A stretch of 64,000 nucleotides of DNA from Diphasiastrum complanatum (taxonomy: Eukaryota; Streptophyta; Lycopodiopsida; Lycopodiales; Lycopodiaceae). This document shows positions 62,756 through 64,000 of this stretch, piece after piece. The DNA is taken from NCBI GenBank assembly GCA_029204225.1, contig CM055096.1:4839766-4903765 (forward strand). Direction: 5' to 3'. The first letter of the stretch is position 1. Every line of letters begins with the position of its first letter. The notes beneath the pieces are model-generated. The model had not been told where the DNA came from, did no database searches, and was given only the letters and a program-made list of their open reading frames with translations. The translations under genes were made by a program, and so were the position numbers.

Positions 62756-64000
62756 GCTTGTAGGGCCACAAACATGTCTTAGTGATATTCCATACATGAA
62801 AGCTCCATATTTTCAAATTCCATTCAGCTCCACATTTAATAGATTCCATTTGTAAGAGCTTCTTATTTTGAGAGTTGAAAATTACAACCAGTCAAATTTG
62901 TCGACAAATGAGGCCTTATTGTTATGCTCTAGATAATGCTGGTCCCTAAACTCAATGTGAAAACTTGATGCATATGATGTAAGATTGAAAAATTTCCATT
63001 GACCTTTCCGCTGGATTTATCTAGACATTTCATTAAAATTAAAGCCCTCTATATTACCTAATGGAAATGCTACTCAATAATTCATTTCATTTCCCAATAA
63101 GAGAAATTTCTCCCTCCAATGCATGGGGTGTTGGTGAATTCCTCTTTTCTTCTCCTTATCAAGGTGAATATTTGAGTGTGATGGTGCTTAAAGATAGACA
63201 TAAATCGACATAACAAGGTGGTGTTATAGAATACCATAAGCTTTTTTCTTATTTAGAGATACAAATGGCTAAAAAAAAGCCAAAAAAATAGTAATATCAA
63301 ATAATAATAGATAAAATAAGAAACTCATTTTAATTCTCAAACTCACATGAGAGCAACATCTCGACTGTTAACAAATCATCACCATACCTTAACGCTATCG
63401 CGTGAATGCTATAAAAAATAGAGGGACACAAAGAAAATAAAAACATTGGTTTCATTATTCGAGTAGAACCCAAAGGGGTTGGCCTAGTTGGTTAGCTTGG
63501 CATCCAAAGTTTCTCTATTCGAGTAGAAAGTGTGAGTGTGAGAGTACATGCTAGTGGTTTTCAAAGGTTATGGAATCCCATAATTCTTTTCCATTAAATA
63601 TGAGGCCTTCAGAAACAGGACAACGAAGGAGATGTGATTTAACAAATACAGGCCAATGGGATGTGGAGATGGGACCTTGGGACTCTTTTCGCATCATAGT
63701 ATAAATGCTAGAGCCTTCATCAAGAGGACAACTGAGAAGATACAACTCAACACATTATTGTGCTCAACTAAACTGTGAAAGACCTTGGCATTTTAGTTCA
63801 TATATTTGAAGTGGATCAAATCATGCAAATAACTTTGGTCCTTGGAAAATAGTTTCTCCTTTGTGCGCGAGTTATTTTATGGAAACTAACTATGAAATAA
63901 AATATTCAGTAGATTATTGTTTGTGAAAGGGACATGTGACACATTAAGAAATCTTGAAGTCCATGAAGCTTTTCAAAAGCACTTTACGACACACACAAAA
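62756..64000. other. Otherwise unassigned sequence
   Basis: Apart from the SINE piece at 63457-63528, no gene or repeat family was recognised here. Confidence 0.35.
63457..63528 (+). mobile_element. Short SINE-head insertion with 12-bp target duplication
   Basis: ATTCGAGTAGAA occurs at 63457-63468 and 63517-63528. Between them lies GGGGTTGGCCTAGTTGG and TTAGCTTGGCATCCAAAG, the A-box half of the same SINE family seen at 62.2 kb. The B-box half is missing. Confidence 0.7.

Overview
This window is nuclear DNA from a land plant with a large, transposon-rich genome. It is AT-rich. Its retrotransposons are Copia and Gypsy types with plant-type primer-binding sites (initiator Met-tRNA and tRNA-Asp). 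The only clear host gene is a plant-specific TRM/LONGIFOLIA-like gene with GT-AG introns. I cannot name the species. One recognisable host gene in 64 kb would suit a large genome, but angiosperm, gymnosperm and seed-free plant cannot be told apart from this window.

Layout. 1-600: AC and CT microsatellites. 1.7-2.1 kb: Copia RNase H remnant (-). 2.35-3.2 kb: an intact two-exon gene (-), probably transposon-derived. 5.7-6.1 kb: decayed spliced gene head (+). 6.05-8.3 kb: Gypsy gag-protease (-) with a tRNA-Asp primer site. 9.4-12.0 kb: a decayed multi-exon gene (-) with a beta-class (N4/N6-type) methyltransferase-like core, the most unusual coding sequence here. 13.1-14.4 kb: Copia tail and LTR (+). 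14.5-16.7 kb: LINE reverse transcriptase (+) running into a long CT microsatellite. 16.9-18.1 kb: roughly 310-bp tandem repeats. 18.6-25.1 kb: Copia, Gypsy-like and LTR fragments, one interrupted by a 378-bp MITE.

28.4-35.8 kb (-) is the TRM/LONGIFOLIA-like host gene. I could join five exons with matching splice phases. It has a VARLMGLE motif, a QPSPVSVL motif and a DUF4378-like C-terminus. 36-39.3 kb is its upstream region plus tandem repeats.

39357-42216 is a Gypsy deletion derivative bounded by a perfect 5-bp duplication. 43.9-44.0 kb is a strong hairpin, and 44.8-45.2 kb a second MITE copy. 46070-52307 is a complete Copia element with 737-bp LTRs that look identical by eye, an ATAAT duplication and a single in-frame TGA in its polyprotein. 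52.4-56.5 kb holds two nested, decayed Copia fragments and a spliced gene piece. 57.3-58.3 kb is a degenerate array of roughly 80-bp units able to fold back. 59-60.6 kb is a decayed Copia (+). 60.6-64 kb has small tandem arrays and tRNA-derived SINE pieces.

The genes do not form a pathway. The window is one host gene inside nested mobile elements of different ages, from old fragments to one very recent insertion.
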